Part shown: in pieces, positions 1-10,502 of the stretch
How the letters are laid out: the number at the start of each line of letters is the position of its first letter
Position numbering within the stretch: the first letter of the stretch is position 1
DNA from: Cryptomeria japonica
Taxonomy: Eukaryota > Streptophyta > Pinopsida > Cupressales > Cupressaceae
Reading direction: 5' to 3'
DNA length: 64,000 nucleotides
NCBI RefSeq assembly: GCF_030272615.1
Contig: NC_081406.1
Coordinates: 475,374,900-475,438,899, forward strand
Notes under the pieces: model-generated
What the model saw: only the letters and a program-made list of their open reading frames with translations
What the model was told of the DNA's origin: nothing
Databases searched by the model: none
Translations under genes and position numbers: made by a program

Positions 1-781
1 GAAGAAGGTCAAAGTTCAACCCACAAAGATAAATCCAGAAAAGAAATAATGTTCACCTCTTCAATTAAAGGTGAAGAAAAGAAGACATTCACTATAGGCA
101 AGGATACTATCAAAAAGACATGTAGATGCTGTTGGAAACCGCCACTCAAATTGATATACAACAATGAACCGGAGGTCACACTTCTTGTACCAACATGAAA
201 ATCCAAGGAGAAATGCAAGAATTGACCGTGAAGGATTCACCAGACTCAACAACATGAAGGGAAGACCCCCAATGAGGAAGCTCCATTCAGGACCAAGACA
301 ACCTAACCGGTATGTTCCAAACTTTCATGGTTATTGTTACCGGTGTAACAAATTTGGGCATAGAATGGCTAACTATAGACTAATAAATCAGCCCTCCAAG
401 AGTTATGAAAGTAGAACTCCATTTAATGCACTCTGGGATATGAATGTTATCTATTATCAGTGCAATGAATATGGTCATAAGAGTTTTGATTATAGAAAGA
501 ATAAACTAGTACCCTACAATAATTTTAAGGATGTTCCCTTAAATGAAAATATAAAATGCTATAATTGTTAGGGGTTTGTACACATAGAAAAAAAATTTCA
601 AAACCGAAAGATCAATCAGAAGAAGAAAAATCTGAATCAAGAGCCGGTAACTGAACTTGAGCTCAATATAGCAGCTGACAAGAAGAAGGAGATCAAACCA
701 GTTTGGGTTGAGAAAGAAAAGGAAAAGGCAGAATCAACTCTCATTGTACAGACTGCCTTACATGCTGAAAGGAAAAATCTA
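1..781 (+). pseudogene. copia gag C-terminal half with decayed zinc knuckles
   Basis: The open frame from 164 shows two zinc-knuckle-like motifs, CYRCNKFGHRMANY (about residues 59-72) and YYQCNEYGHKSFDY (about residues 98-111). A third begins CYNC before a stop at 569-571. Functional knuckles are CX2CX4HX4C; here the last Cys of the first two and the first Cys of the second are Tyr, as single G-to-A changes would produce. The frame continues past the stop into a Lys/Glu-rich linker leading to the protease. Gag would form the particle and bind element RNA; this copy cannot. Confidence 0.8.
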
Positions 782-1162
782 TGGGTGGTAGATAGTGGTT
801 GGTCAAACCACATGATAGGTGACAAAAAGAAATTCATTAAATTTGAAGACTGGAATGGTGGATCAGTAAGGTTTGGAGACAATTCTTCCATCAAAATAAA
901 GGGAAAAGGAACTCTAAGCATTGATGGAAAACTAAAGGCACGTGATGAATATTGTGTGGAAGGCCTAAAGAATGACCTATTGAATGTGAGTCAGATGTGT
1001 GACAAAGGTTACAAATTCACCTTTGACTCAACCGATTGCCAGATAAAGAAAGACAGTACCGGTAAAGTTGTAGCAGAAGGAAAGAGAACAGATGGAAATG
1101 TTTATAATCTAAAGGAATGCTATGAGTCCCAATGTATATTAGGACAAGTAGATGAAAGTTAG
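782..1162 (+). pseudogene. copia aspartic protease
   Basis: The segment starts with WVVDSGWSNHM, matching the copia protease signature DSGCSxHM but with Trp in place of Cys. It continues with VRFGDNSS and IKGKGTL, the usual second strand motif, and LKNDLLNVSQMCDKGY, the usual end of the domain. A TAG at 1160-1162 sits just before LWHRRLGH, where copia proteins normally have Gln, so it looks like CAG to TAG. The protease would cut the polyprotein within the particle. Confidence 0.85.
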
Positions 1163-1990
1163 CTATGGCACCGAAGATTGGGACACATAAACTTTGATAA
1201 CCTAGTTGTAGTAAGCAAAAAGGAGTGTGTGAGGGATATTCCACCTATCATCAAACCGGTAAACATATTTTGTGATGAATGTGTAAAAGGTAAGCAAACT
1301 AAAGTGAGCTTCAGGACAAAAGAGCACAACACCTCAAAACCACTTGATATTGTGCATATAGATATGTGTGGTCCAATTAGGACAAGAGAAGTTGTAGGTG
1401 AAAGATATTTTATGCTCTTCATTGATGACTACTCAAGAATGACATGGGTCACCTTTCTGGAAGATAAATCACAGGCATTTCAAAGATTCAAAATCTTTCA
1501 AAAGATGGTTGAAAAAGAAAGTGGGTATAGGTTAAAGTGCCTAAGATCAGACAGGGGTGGAGAGTTTACATTAAATAAATTTGAAGATTATTGTGAAAAA
1601 AATGGAATTAGAAGGCAATGCTCCGCTCCTAGGACACCACAACAAAATGGTGTGGTAGAAAGGAAGAACAGGACAGTCAAGGAAATAGCCAGAACTATAT
1701 TAAATGAGGCCAATCTGCCGAACACATATTGGAAAGAAGTTGTTCATACAGCTACATATACCTTAAACCGAGTTCAATTAAGAACAAACTAAAAAATGAC
1801 ACCTTATGAGTTGTGGTATGACCGGAAGCCATCGGTCAAATACTTCAAAGTATTTGGAATCAAGTGCTTTATCAAGAAAGATATGGATAGTCTAGGAAGT
1901 TTTGACTCTAGGAGTGATGAAGGAATCTTCCTTGGTTACTCATCTAACAGCAAGGCCTACAAATGCTATAATAAAGACTAAGAAGAGTCA
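1163..1990 (+). pseudogene. copia integrase
   Basis: The GAG-pre-integrase zinc-binding HHCC part is visible as HRRLGHIN and FCDECVKGKQTK. The catalytic D,D-35-E core follows with DIVHIDMCGP, RSDRGGEF and NGVVERKNR, so all three acidic residues are present. The frame is broken at 1790-1792 (TAA in place of a Gln codon) and at the end of the 1796-1981 segment. Downstream TPYELWYDRKP and GIFLGYSSNSKAYKCYN are the usual C-terminal part. Around 1990-2190 there is a poorly conserved linker with frameshifts before RT. Confidence 0.9.
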
Positions 1991-2190
1991 TTGAGAGTGT
2001 CCATGTAAAATTTAATGAAGATATGCACAAAGGATGTCAACCATAGATTAATTGCTATGATAACTCTGGTGATGAAGATGATGAAGTTCAGTCAAATACT
2101 AAACCAGAGGTAGCATCCAAGAAGGCTCCCAACTAGTATGTACAACTAAATCACCTGGAAGAGAAAATTCTGGGAAACAAAAGTGATGGT

Positions 2191-3780
2191 GTGCAGACTA
2201 GAAGAAGACTTGCCCGGAATGATGAACAGGTCAACCTATGCCTCATGACTGAAGTAGAACCTAAAACATTCAATGAAGCCAGCAAAAGACAAGAATGGAT
2301 GGATGCCATGGGAGAAGAACTGCAACAGATTGAGAAGAATGAGACTTGGGAATTAGTCCCTAGACCGGAAGATAAGAACTTCATTGGCACTAAATGGGTC
2401 TACTAGAACAAGATGAATGTAGAAGGTAAGAATTTTAGGCATAAAGCTAGACTAGTGTGCAAAGGATACTCTCAGGTAGAGGGAATTGACTTTGAAGAAA
2501 CATTTGCACTAGTAGCTAGATTAGAAGCAATTAAAATGTTTCTAGCCTACTCTGCCTACAAGGGCTATAAAGTATACCAAATGGATGTAAAATTTGCCTT
2601 TCTAAATGGAAATTCGGAACAAGAAGTGTGCATTGAGTAACCGGAAGGGTTTTTTTTGCATGATGATAAGACATTTGTGTGTAGGTTGAAGAAGGCCTTA
2701 TATGGTCTAAAGTAAGCTCCTAGAGCATGGTATTCAAGATTAGATCAATACCTGAAGGAGAAGAGATTCAAAAAGGGAAGTGCAGTTAGAAATTTGTACA
2801 TAAAGAAATATGGGAATCACATGGTCATTGTGGTTGTATATGTAGATGGCATTATCTTTGAAGGAAACAAGGACACCCTCTGCAAAGAATTCACTGATTA
2901 GATGCAGTCAGAATTTGAGATGTCAATGCTTGGTGAATTGACATACTTCCTTGGGTTGCAGATATTACAGCAAAGTAAAGGAATCTTCATCTCACAAATC
3001 AAGTACGCAAAGGAGATGTTGAAGAAATTTTAACTGGAAGACTATAAACCGGTAAGTACCCCTATGGTAACAGGAAACAAATTGAGCAAGAATGATGAAT
3101 TACCAGTGGTGGATTAGACTCTGTACAGATCCAAGATAAGCAGTCTACTGTATCTAACTGCTTCAAGACCTTATATAGTTCAGGCAGTTTGCATGGTGGC
3201 CAGATTCCAAGTTGCACCAAAGTAGTCACATATGAATGTTGTTAGCGGAATTTTTAGCTACCTACAAGGGACTCTCAGCTATGGATTGTGGTATCCTAAA
3301 CAAAGGAATTTTATCTTGGAAGCATACACTGATGCTGATTAGGCAGGTTGCATTGATGATCGAAAGAGAACAACTGGTGGTGCATTCTTTCTAGGTGACC
3401 GGTTAGTCTCATGGCATAGCAAGAAGCATGACTCAGTCTCTCTATCAACTGTTGAATCTAAATACATTGATGCTACCACATGCTACTCTCGGGTACTTTG
3501 GATGAAGCAGACCCTCAAAGACATACAAGTGGACATCACTAATCCTATTCTCATTCGGTGTGACTATTCGAGTGTAATCAACATTGCAAAGAATCCAGTC
3601 AAGCATTCTAGAACAAAGCACATTGCAATCAAGTATCACTTTTGTAGAGAGAAGGTTGAAGGATAGGAGGTAAGGATGGATTATGTTCCTACTGGTGAAC
3701 AAGTAACAAACATTTTCACCAAACCATTACCGGTAAGCACTTTTCAGTACCTCCGACATAAGTTGGGAGTTGTGTCATCT
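2191..3780 (+). pseudogene. copia reverse transcriptase and RNase H
   Basis: RVT_2-type RT is recognised by [55 protein letters not shown] and LMYG-like motifs further on. The catalytic box reads YVDG at about 2840, so one Asp is lost. RNase H follows with TDAD, DRKRTTGGAFFLG and STVESK, where the catalytic Glu appears as Lys. In-frame stops lie at 2404, 2638, 2713, 2899, 3031, 3115, 3223, 3340 and 3664. Nearly all occupy positions where the family has Gln or Trp. The frame ends near 3780 just before the polypurine tracts. Confidence 0.92.
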
Positions 3781-3802
3781 ATCTAGGAAGGCTTTATATG
3801 GT

Positions 3803-3951
3803 TCAGGGGGAGCTGATAGCGGTCGAAGGGGGAGTTTGGTATGGATCAAAGGGGGAGTACATAGTACCCTTTGTCATTGTGTCAAAGGGGGAGAAATGTA
3901 CCAGCATAGAGTGTCTCATGAGAAGTTGACATCAATGCCAAAGGGGGAGAT
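3803..3951 (+). repeat. five polypurine tracts (multiple PPT)
   Basis: Five copies of a (A)AAGGGGGAG-like tract occur near 3804, 3824, 3848, 3886 and 3941. The last ends one base before the LTR start at 3952 and is the likely plus-strand primer. Multiple polypurine tracts are a known Sirevirus trait. Confidence 0.85.
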
Positions 3952-4350
3952 TGTTGGCATTTTAGCATTAAGTTGTCATTGATGTCAACCGATATGATGG
4001 ATATTCACATGAATGTGAGAAAATAGAATGAAGGCTTACCAGTAAGGCATAAACCGGTCTGAAGGATAATTACATGTTTATGGTGAAGACACAGAATATT
4101 AAATGTTGTCACAAACTACTGGACGAGAAGATGTGTTATCGGTATAGTGAGCACTATCGGTTAGCAGAAGAAGAAGATCTTACCAGTAAAGGAATGTACC
4201 GGTATGAGTTTGTTGAATGATCAAATTTGAACCAACTGTGTGTTGGTGAGAATATTGATTGACCATGGTGATACCATGTGGAGCCAAGGTGGAAAATAGG
4301 CAGAGGTTGGTAAAACCATCATCGACACGGTTGGTGGAACTGTCTGTCGA

Positions 4351-4358
4351 TATAAATG
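4351..4358 (+). promoter_or_regulatory. LTR TATA box
   Basis: TATAAATG about 400 bp into the LTR is the likely core promoter of the U3 region. No other core element is clear. Confidence 0.5.
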
Positions 4359-5168
4359 AAACAACCATAAATCACAAGATTGTATCTGACCATTGTGTCT
4401 CAAGGAAGAAACAATTATCAAGGAAGATCAGGGAGTAGTTGGCGCTTGGATCAATGCAAAGGAAATCCAATTCAGGAAGACCTCAAAAAGGAAACAATTG
4501 AAGGGCTTTATGTGTCGATGGATTTCAAGGCAAGAGATATTATTTGAGATTGCTATTTTTTAGGAAATATGCATATGGATAATGTGAATCATGTACAAAT
4601 GCATCCTTGAAGGATAGGTGATCGATCCAAGACAAGCTAGATCAGATCTCATGAAGATTGTGTCAGGAAGAGGAAAACCTAACCGCTTCGAAGTTTGAAT
4701 TTCTTTCTAGCAAGAAATCACGGGATAAAAGAGGAGAGCTCGAAACAAAGTATGTTGATGCTGCTGAGAAGAGGAAGAGAAAAGAGAGAGAGTTAGAAAA
4801 AGAGAAGAATTTTTTGCTAGCTTCATAAATAGTTGCAGTGTATGTGAGCAAGCATACCAGTGAGAGGATTCTACTGGCATAACCATATTTTTGCATTTGA
4901 GACCAACCGACAAGGTGTGGCAGAGAAAGTAGCATCCAAGTGTGACATGGAGTGTTGAAAGACAATGTGAGAAAGGGAGAAAAAGATAACAGAGGCCGAG
5001 AATCGGAGAAAGTAATCTCACAACCGGTAGTGTGAGATTTAGTGGAGGAGAAAAGACTGTCAACCGGCAGTGAGTTATTTGATTGAAGAGTTGCAGAATT
5101 CATTTGCAACGAGAAGCCTTAATTGTATTCAATTAGTATTTCAAGATTCATCACCAAGTTGAAGCTTG

Positions 5169-5282
5169 GTGAAGGGGTTGGTGCTCCTTGGGTTGGTGCC
5201 CTAAAAGTGAAGGGGTTGGTGCTCCTTGGGTTGGTGCCCTAAAAGTGCAGGGGTTGGTGCTCCTTGGGTTGGTTCCCTAAAA
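5169..5282 (+). repeat. 3 x 38-bp tandem repeat in LTR
   Basis: Three near-identical units, each starting GTGAAGGGGTTGGTGCTCC and ending CCCTAAAA, lie at 5169-5206, 5207-5244 and 5245-5282. The third unit has two substitutions. Confidence 0.92.
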
Positions 5283-5559
5283 TCTTTGTAATATAGTGTT
5301 TTACTTGTGAGGCTGGATTGGAGCAGTAGTCTCCAACAGTTTTTCTCACTGAGGTTTTTCCCATATTGAGTTTTCCTCATATACCTGGTGTTGTGATTTG
5401 CATTTGTGTGTTTGATCTCTTTAGTTTTCCTTCTTGCTTTACAGGTTTGGTTTCTTAGAGATTCAGTGGTTAACTAGTATTTAGAAAGTTGATTTGAAAG
5501 TTGAAAAGATTCAAGAACCATTGATTCACCCCCCTCTCAGTGGTACTCTGTGTTCAACA

Positions 5560-6647
5560 ATTTTTTAGATCATAAAGGGAAGCAAATTTTCCATGAAAGA
5601 ACAAAGACTTATGTCACATCCCTAGGATGGGAAAATAGAAATGAAAGCACAAAGTCTTTAGCACTTCTACTGTCATATTAACCTTCTCAAAATGATAACA
5701 GTGTGTAACACACATTAGCTCAAAGTCTATCTATATTATGCACTTCACCTTACATGCACAAGTCTTAAAAATAAAAGCAACACAAAGTCTAAAAGTTATC
5801 TCCTTACTTGAACTTTCTACACTAGCTTTAAATGTGATGAGCATCTCAAAGTCTACAAGACAAACTCTGAAAACCAAACCTATAACTCTAAATGCAATTA
5901 GCATCTCAAAGTCTGCAAGATTGAATTTAAATCCTTCTTGAACAATAGAACAAAAATCACAATCAACTCTAGAAAATATCGTCACATAATAACTTGAATT
6001 GGCACAAAGTCTCAAGACAACTTGCCTCTTTTATTGAAAGCAATTTGATTTACATCTAATCTCAAAGTCTGAGAGTGCACATACAAACTGACAAAATTTT
6101 GTTTCATTGCCAAAATATATAGATTACAATAGACCCCCTCAAGTATTTATAGGAGAGGAGACTTGAGAAAAAGGTGCGAGGATCCCAACTAACTTGAGAA
6201 ATTCTCTCAACCACCATGACATATTCCAACTAAAGTCCTAATTTAACTCAACTTCTAGTTCCTTTACATGTAATTATATTTTACAAAAATGCAAGTAAAA
6301 GTGATACTTGGAATTACCAAACTTGTTTTTACACATAACTTGTCAAAACAAAATTACAAATACACAATTGAAACTATTCCATGTGTCTGAAAACATGACT
6401 CTAACTACATCATCCTTTGTCTGTGATGATCTTCATGCTACTTGAGGATGCTATAACTTGAAGTATTCAGGATTGGTGAATACATCTCTAACCGGAATGG
6501 GAATTTTCATCCTTAATGATCTTTGTGTCCTTGGCCAACAAACTTCAATCTTATCTTCTTGCTTGCGTTAGTATTGGCTTTTCAGGAAGGAAATTACTCT
6601 CTTCATTGTATTATTTTTCTATGCTTTATTCACTTTGTCACTAGATG
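5560..6647 (-). other. LTR-like promoter segment, no gene
   Basis: No coding signal is seen. On the minus strand there is a good TATA box near 6153 (CCTATAAATACT), followed by a transcribed-like region in which CAAAGTCT recurs at least six times on the plus strand. A diverged repeat of about 60 bp covers 5828-5925. This looks like the U3-R-U5 of a solo or truncated LTR in minus orientation, but TG...CA ends and target duplications were not found. Confidence 0.35.
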
Positions 6648-6808
6648 ACTTCACAAGGATAATAGACAATATTGAATCCTGGACCATAACGTGATTGCAA
6701 CTCCTCCAAAGAGGGAGGATCACCTTTAATGGTGTTCACATTATCCTACAATACAAAATAATAATCATCTTTGATAGTGATCATTTCACCAAGAAATACA
6801 TTTGATGA
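6648..6808 (-). pseudogene. gypsy polyprotein remnant, post-protease region
   Basis: Reverse-strand translation gives SSNVFLGEMITIKDDYYFVL, a stop, and then GDPPSLEELQSRYGPGFNI before a terminal stop. SNVFLG also occurs in the gypsy remnant at 16086-16445. The YGPGFNI part resembles the start of the G-patch-like segment in the polyprotein at 63187-64000 (YGRGFHIL). It is probably the 3' end of the coding region of the older minus-strand gypsy element at 16086-20789, displaced by later insertions. Confidence 0.55.
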
Positions 6809-6832
6809 TTATGATTATTATTATAATAATCA

Positions 6833-7204
6833 TGGACCGGTTGTGAGTTCCTTTTATCTTTTCCTCTTCACTTTATCGTAATCATTTCGTATTTTGCATC
6901 TGTTAGCTTGGTTTCATATTTTTCTGTACTTTCATCACATTGCACCTGCATCCCATAATTTCTTTATGACCTCAGGACTTTGCCATACAAGACGACAGCG
7001 CGTAGCGCTGGTGCCCAGCCTTATGCGCCCTTCCTTTGGATAGAGGCTTGGTAGAGTCATCTGATAATCTAAGGTTGCAAGTGGTTGCACTAGTTTTTTT
7101 ATTTTTATCCCCTGGCTTACCTTAGCACCAATTTGAGTGAGGTAGCGATAGATCGATTTGTCCTCTAAGATTCATCATCTTGGAGGTGACAAATCCCCTC
7201 TACA
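6833..7204 (+). repeat. gypsy LTR U5 fragment, inverted copy of 18707-19085
   Basis: Reverse complement of 18707-19085 aligns along its length, including the end TCCCCTCTACA at 7204, which matches the LTR end at 18707. No primer-binding site follows at 7205, so this is not an intact 5' LTR. It is a plus-oriented LTR piece truncated at its left side. Confidence 0.75.
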
Positions 7205-8140
7205 CAAATATAGCTCCATGCAAAAATACACCAAATTTAAGTCAGCCTAAACATGATTTTAATTATGGAATTCCTATATAAGGCATCCCTCTCAATTTAT
7301 TTTCATCATCCCATCTCATGCTAACATTATCATTCAATTCAAAAGAAATTCTTCTTCCTTGAGAGAAGATCTAGTTCAAGGAACAACAAACTACATCAAG
7401 GCATCTTAATATTATCTTTCAATTATGATTTTATGATGGATTTTATCTGATTTATCATGTTATTACATCAACACATGGAGGACTTATCCTAAGAGCATTG
7501 CATCACCTATTGAAGGTATAATCATCTACATTCAAGAATTTCAATTCTAGATCTAGCCTTGTACTCAAAAGGAAAGCTTTCCAATTCAATTCAAATTCTA
7601 TTTCTATTTCAATTACGGTTAATTTCAAACTTGTTGTCCTAATTTTTCAACTTGCACAAATTGGGATGACCCCACAAATTTTTGCTTGAAATTTGATATT
7701 TTAGGGCTCTAGACACATTTTCCAAGGTATTTTTCCATCACCTAGGAATCTATTAATGAATCCAAGTCCTTCACCTCCATTTTTGTCAATTTTCATTGCT
7801 TAAAGTTGGGTTTTTCTTCAATTTTGGGTTTTAGAGCAGTCACTACAAATTGGAGATTTTAATACAAAATTACAATATTATAAGGCTCTAAGGCACATTT
7901 TTAAAAGTATAAAGTCTATATTTCTTGATGGTAAATCAATCACGATCTTATCTTCCATCTCTATGAAAATTTTGGTTACTTTTGGCCTTCATTTTGGTCA
8001 TTTTTTGTGCAATTCGAGGTTTCATAGCAGTCACTACAAGTTGGGGAACTTTTAAATGTCATTGAAAGTTAGGGAACTTTTAGATGTCATTGCAAGTAGG
8101 AAATTTTTTATGCAATTACAAGTTTTAAATTTCACTTTGT
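7205..8140 (+). other. LTR-like sequence without genes
   Basis: There is no credible ORF. CTATATAAGG at 7273 looks like a plus-strand TATA box. Downstream the sequence resembles the R-U5 part of the plus-oriented LTR at 58521-59613 (shared TTCTATTTC...GGTTAATT pattern). It was interrupted by the young element at 8146 and seems to resume at 16022-16082. Short AATCAT direct repeats flank 6833-16082, which fits one older insertion, but the ends are not canonical. Confidence 0.35.
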
Positions 8141-8145
8141 GTTTC
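8141..8145. repeat. target-site duplication, left copy (GTTTC)
   Basis: GTTTC immediately left of the LTR start is identical to 16017-16021 immediately right of the other LTR. This marks a single insertion of the element in between. Confidence 0.93.
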
Positions 8146-9385
8146 TGTAAAGCGGAAAAATTGAACCCTAGTCGTTCTCCCCTCCCCAACTCCGAGGAGG
8201 GAGAAGGGACAGTCACTAGGGTTGATGGCTTACACTTAGGAGGGACTTTACATTCAAAAGAGGGGTTGAAACCCACAAGATCCAATCCCACACAATGCAA
8301 GATTGGATGCTAAATGTGTTTCAAGGGTTAAGACAGCAAGGCTACCCTCTTTTGTAAAGAATGTGCATAGAAGAATTAGGCTAGGAATGCATAGAAAGTG
8401 AGAAAGATTCGCTTATAAACTGAGTTAGGGATATAGGATGAAGCTGCGGACCTGGAATTAGCAGTAAAATGTCGAGATGGCGCTGTCCTAAAAATTTGAG
8501 CAAAAGTTGACGGGACGATGGCGCCCGGCGTGCACACGGTCCTTCGAAAAATCCGCGAAACGAAGGGGGGTCTGTTCGTCTCTGCACAAGGATTCCAGAT
8601 CTTCAATTTCAGCCGCGTACCTGCAACCTACACACAGGAAAGCGAAGACGATTGGGGGGTTAGGGATTAGGGGTTTGCCCTTAGGTCAAACCCCAGTTTT
8701 GGAATTAACCAAGAAATGAGAAATGTTGTAAATGTAATGTAAAACAAGTACTAATACCTTGTTGTAAGGATGTTTGTATCCTTATATGCGAAGGTATAGA
8801 TGTTGTTGTTTGTTGTATGTTGTATGTTGTAGCATGTAATGTGTTGTAAGTGATCTCCTCTTCAATGGTTGAATGCTTGTCTTGAATGCAACACTTAGCC
8901 TTGAATGGAGACTTAGAATGATCAATTGCTTGAAGGAATGCTTGAATGCTTGAATGTTTGAGTATCGTTTCCACATCTTGTACACATATGTCCTTCCCTC
9001 CTCAAAATGGGAGAGGAAATGTAGTTTATATACTTGCCAATTAGGGTTGATAGACTGATTTTCCCGACCTTAGGCCGACCAGGGAATGTTATTTCCAATT
9101 TGCAAACAAAAAGACCCGAAGTCCCATAGGAGACCGGGCCCAAAATAGGGCCAGGGTCCAGGGCGCTGGGCGCCATGGTCCTGGGAGACCAGGGCGTTGG
9201 GCGCTCTGGTCCCACCTCCCAGGACAGCAGGGTGCAAAGGAGGTTCAGGCCAGGGTGCTAGAAAAATGCAGTTTTTGGTGTCATGAGCAAGTTTCAGGGT
9301 CTCCATTCAGGTTTAGTGTTGCGTCACCATCATGAAGACCCAAATGCGGTTGAAATTGCAAGTGTCACAATTTTAGGATGCTACA
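8146..9385 (-). repeat. 3' LTR of the gag-only element
   Basis: It starts TGTAAAGCGG and ends GGATGCTACA on the plus strand, 1240 bp. On the minus strand a TATA box (CATATAAGGATA) lies near 8786-8775, putting U3 at 9385 to about 8790. It holds a GC-rich palindromic module near 8485-8560 and two palindromic units at 9151-9226. Confidence 0.95.
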
Positions 9386-9406
9386 TTTAGCCCCCACTTT
9401 AGCGGG
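9386..9406 (-). promoter_or_regulatory. polypurine tract of the gag-only element
   Basis: Minus-strand AAAGTGGGGGCTAAA directly abuts the 3' LTR. The same tract borders the LTR ends at 21893 and 61296, linking three families. Confidence 0.88.
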
Positions 9407-9689
9407 AGTATAAGCATACGCTCGTACTTCCGGTAAAGTACAAGGAAACAACTTTGAAAAACTTTCACCACGTCAAGGAGGCAAGATACACCAAGCCCCC
9501 AGTGGACTAAGGATCTTACGACTTCGATTGACAAGGTAAAAGGGAAGATCATGAGGGAGAACCATGACTGTCAGTAGTAAGGTTCCCTCACTATGAGTCA
9601 TGCAAGAAAGATATCAAAAATTTTCAAGGCAAAGCTAAATTTGCCAAGAAATTTTCAAGTATCTTGAAAAGATATGAACGGGATGTATG

Positions 9690-9741
9690 CCCCCCTACGT
9701 TAAAGCGATCGCACACGCCTCACTGGGGGTGATTGCTTTAA
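9690..9741 (-). other. C-run plus hairpin between ORF and polypurine tract
   Basis: A run of six C at 9690-9695 is followed by a hairpin with arms 9700-9714 (TTAAAGCGATCGCAC) and 9729-9741 (GTGATTGCTTTAA). On the element's sense strand this reads hairpin, then GGGGGGCATA. Unrelated hairpin sequences next to a G-run occupy the equivalent place in the elements at 22797 and 61526. I see no coding in the rest of 9407-10126. Confidence 0.6.
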
Positions 9742-10126
9742 GGTAGTGATACATATAATAAATGAGAAAGGAGCACGTTATCACAAGGATTTAGCCCCCA
9801 AGTGTGAGATAAGCCCAAGGATAATAGACACCAAACACAAAGCACGAGGTGACTTCGCTTTCCTCGGGGTCAGTATGCTGTATGATAATTCATGTATATC
9901 ATATGTATGTATGCATAATTGTTCTTCATTCCCCAATCAAGGAAGGTCACCTAGAAGAAGGGAACACATGTGTCTTTTGAGTCAACATGAGAGAGATCGA
10001 GAGATCTCAATGTTTTGCATTGTCCTCAAGTAGACAACACTAAGGACAACAAATAGAAGAATGAGAATAACATATAGAAGAAGTAACAAAAGAGAGGGGG
10101 AGAGAATCTGCTATGCTAATGAAACT

Positions 10127-10502
10127 AGTCTAGCACGTCATCTACCCCCCGATCTTGCTGATCAATGTTTCGGGAAGGCAGGGAACACGCTAGAGGAAGA
10201 ACATCCAACACAGCAGATGGAGCTATCACAAGCTCCAAACAAGGGCTATGTTCATATCCCAAGCCACGGTGTTCTTGTCTAGGAGCTAGGATAAGTGCTT
10301 TAGAAAATTCATTAGATAAATGGTTATCAATATCAACAAGTTCATATTCACTATCAGAATGAACAGGAGAAGTAGCATTTTCATCATGAATAACATTTTC
10401 ATCTCTATCATCATCAAGATTTATAAAAATAGGATCTTTAACTTGCACAGGATCAAGACCATCATGCATCTTATGTTTACGATATTTCGGCTCAATCGTC
10501 GG
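10127..10502 (-). pseudogene. in-frame continuation of the polyprotein after one TAG
   Basis: After the stop at the end of the 1017-codon ORF the same frame continues open for about 125 codons, with an acidic stretch FINLDDDRDENVIHDEN. A single stop followed by a long open frame suggests a recent CAG to TAG change or readthrough. No known domain is recognised. Confidence 0.5.

Larger units (their letters stand above)
1..5559 (+). mobile_element. Ty1/copia retrotransposon, Sirevirus-like, 5' part outside window
   Basis: The domain order gag, protease, integrase, reverse transcriptase, RNase H defines Ty1/copia. It is followed by several polypurine tracts and one 3' LTR. The 5' LTR and gag start lie left of the window. 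The element is dead: the polyprotein has at least eleven in-frame stops, the protease active-site Cys is Trp, and the RT box reads YVDG instead of YVDD. The repeated AAAGGGGGAG tract before the LTR is typical of Sireviruses. That lineage call is an inference from the tract and not from a tree. Confidence 0.93.
3952..5559 (+). repeat. 3' LTR of the copia element
   Basis: It begins TGTTGGCATT directly after the last polypurine tract and ends TTCAACA, so it has TG...CA ends and is 1608 bp long. It contains a TATA box at 4351 (TATAAATG) and a 3 x 38-bp tandem repeat at 5169-5282. The sequence near its end (CACCCCCCTCTCAGTGG) is the usual copia U5 end of large plant genomes. The matching 5' LTR is outside the window, so no target duplication can be checked. 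Confidence 0.88.

Noticed and set aside
4663-5109. Two overlapping minus-strand ORFs of 148 and 118 codons in the copia LTR
   Set aside because: They lie antisense in an LTR, overlap each other in different frames and have no recognisable domain.
8056-8313. Small ORFs across the LTR start, with near copies at 14715-14906
   Set aside because: They are repeated because the LTR is repeated; one crosses the insertion boundary, so it cannot be an element gene.
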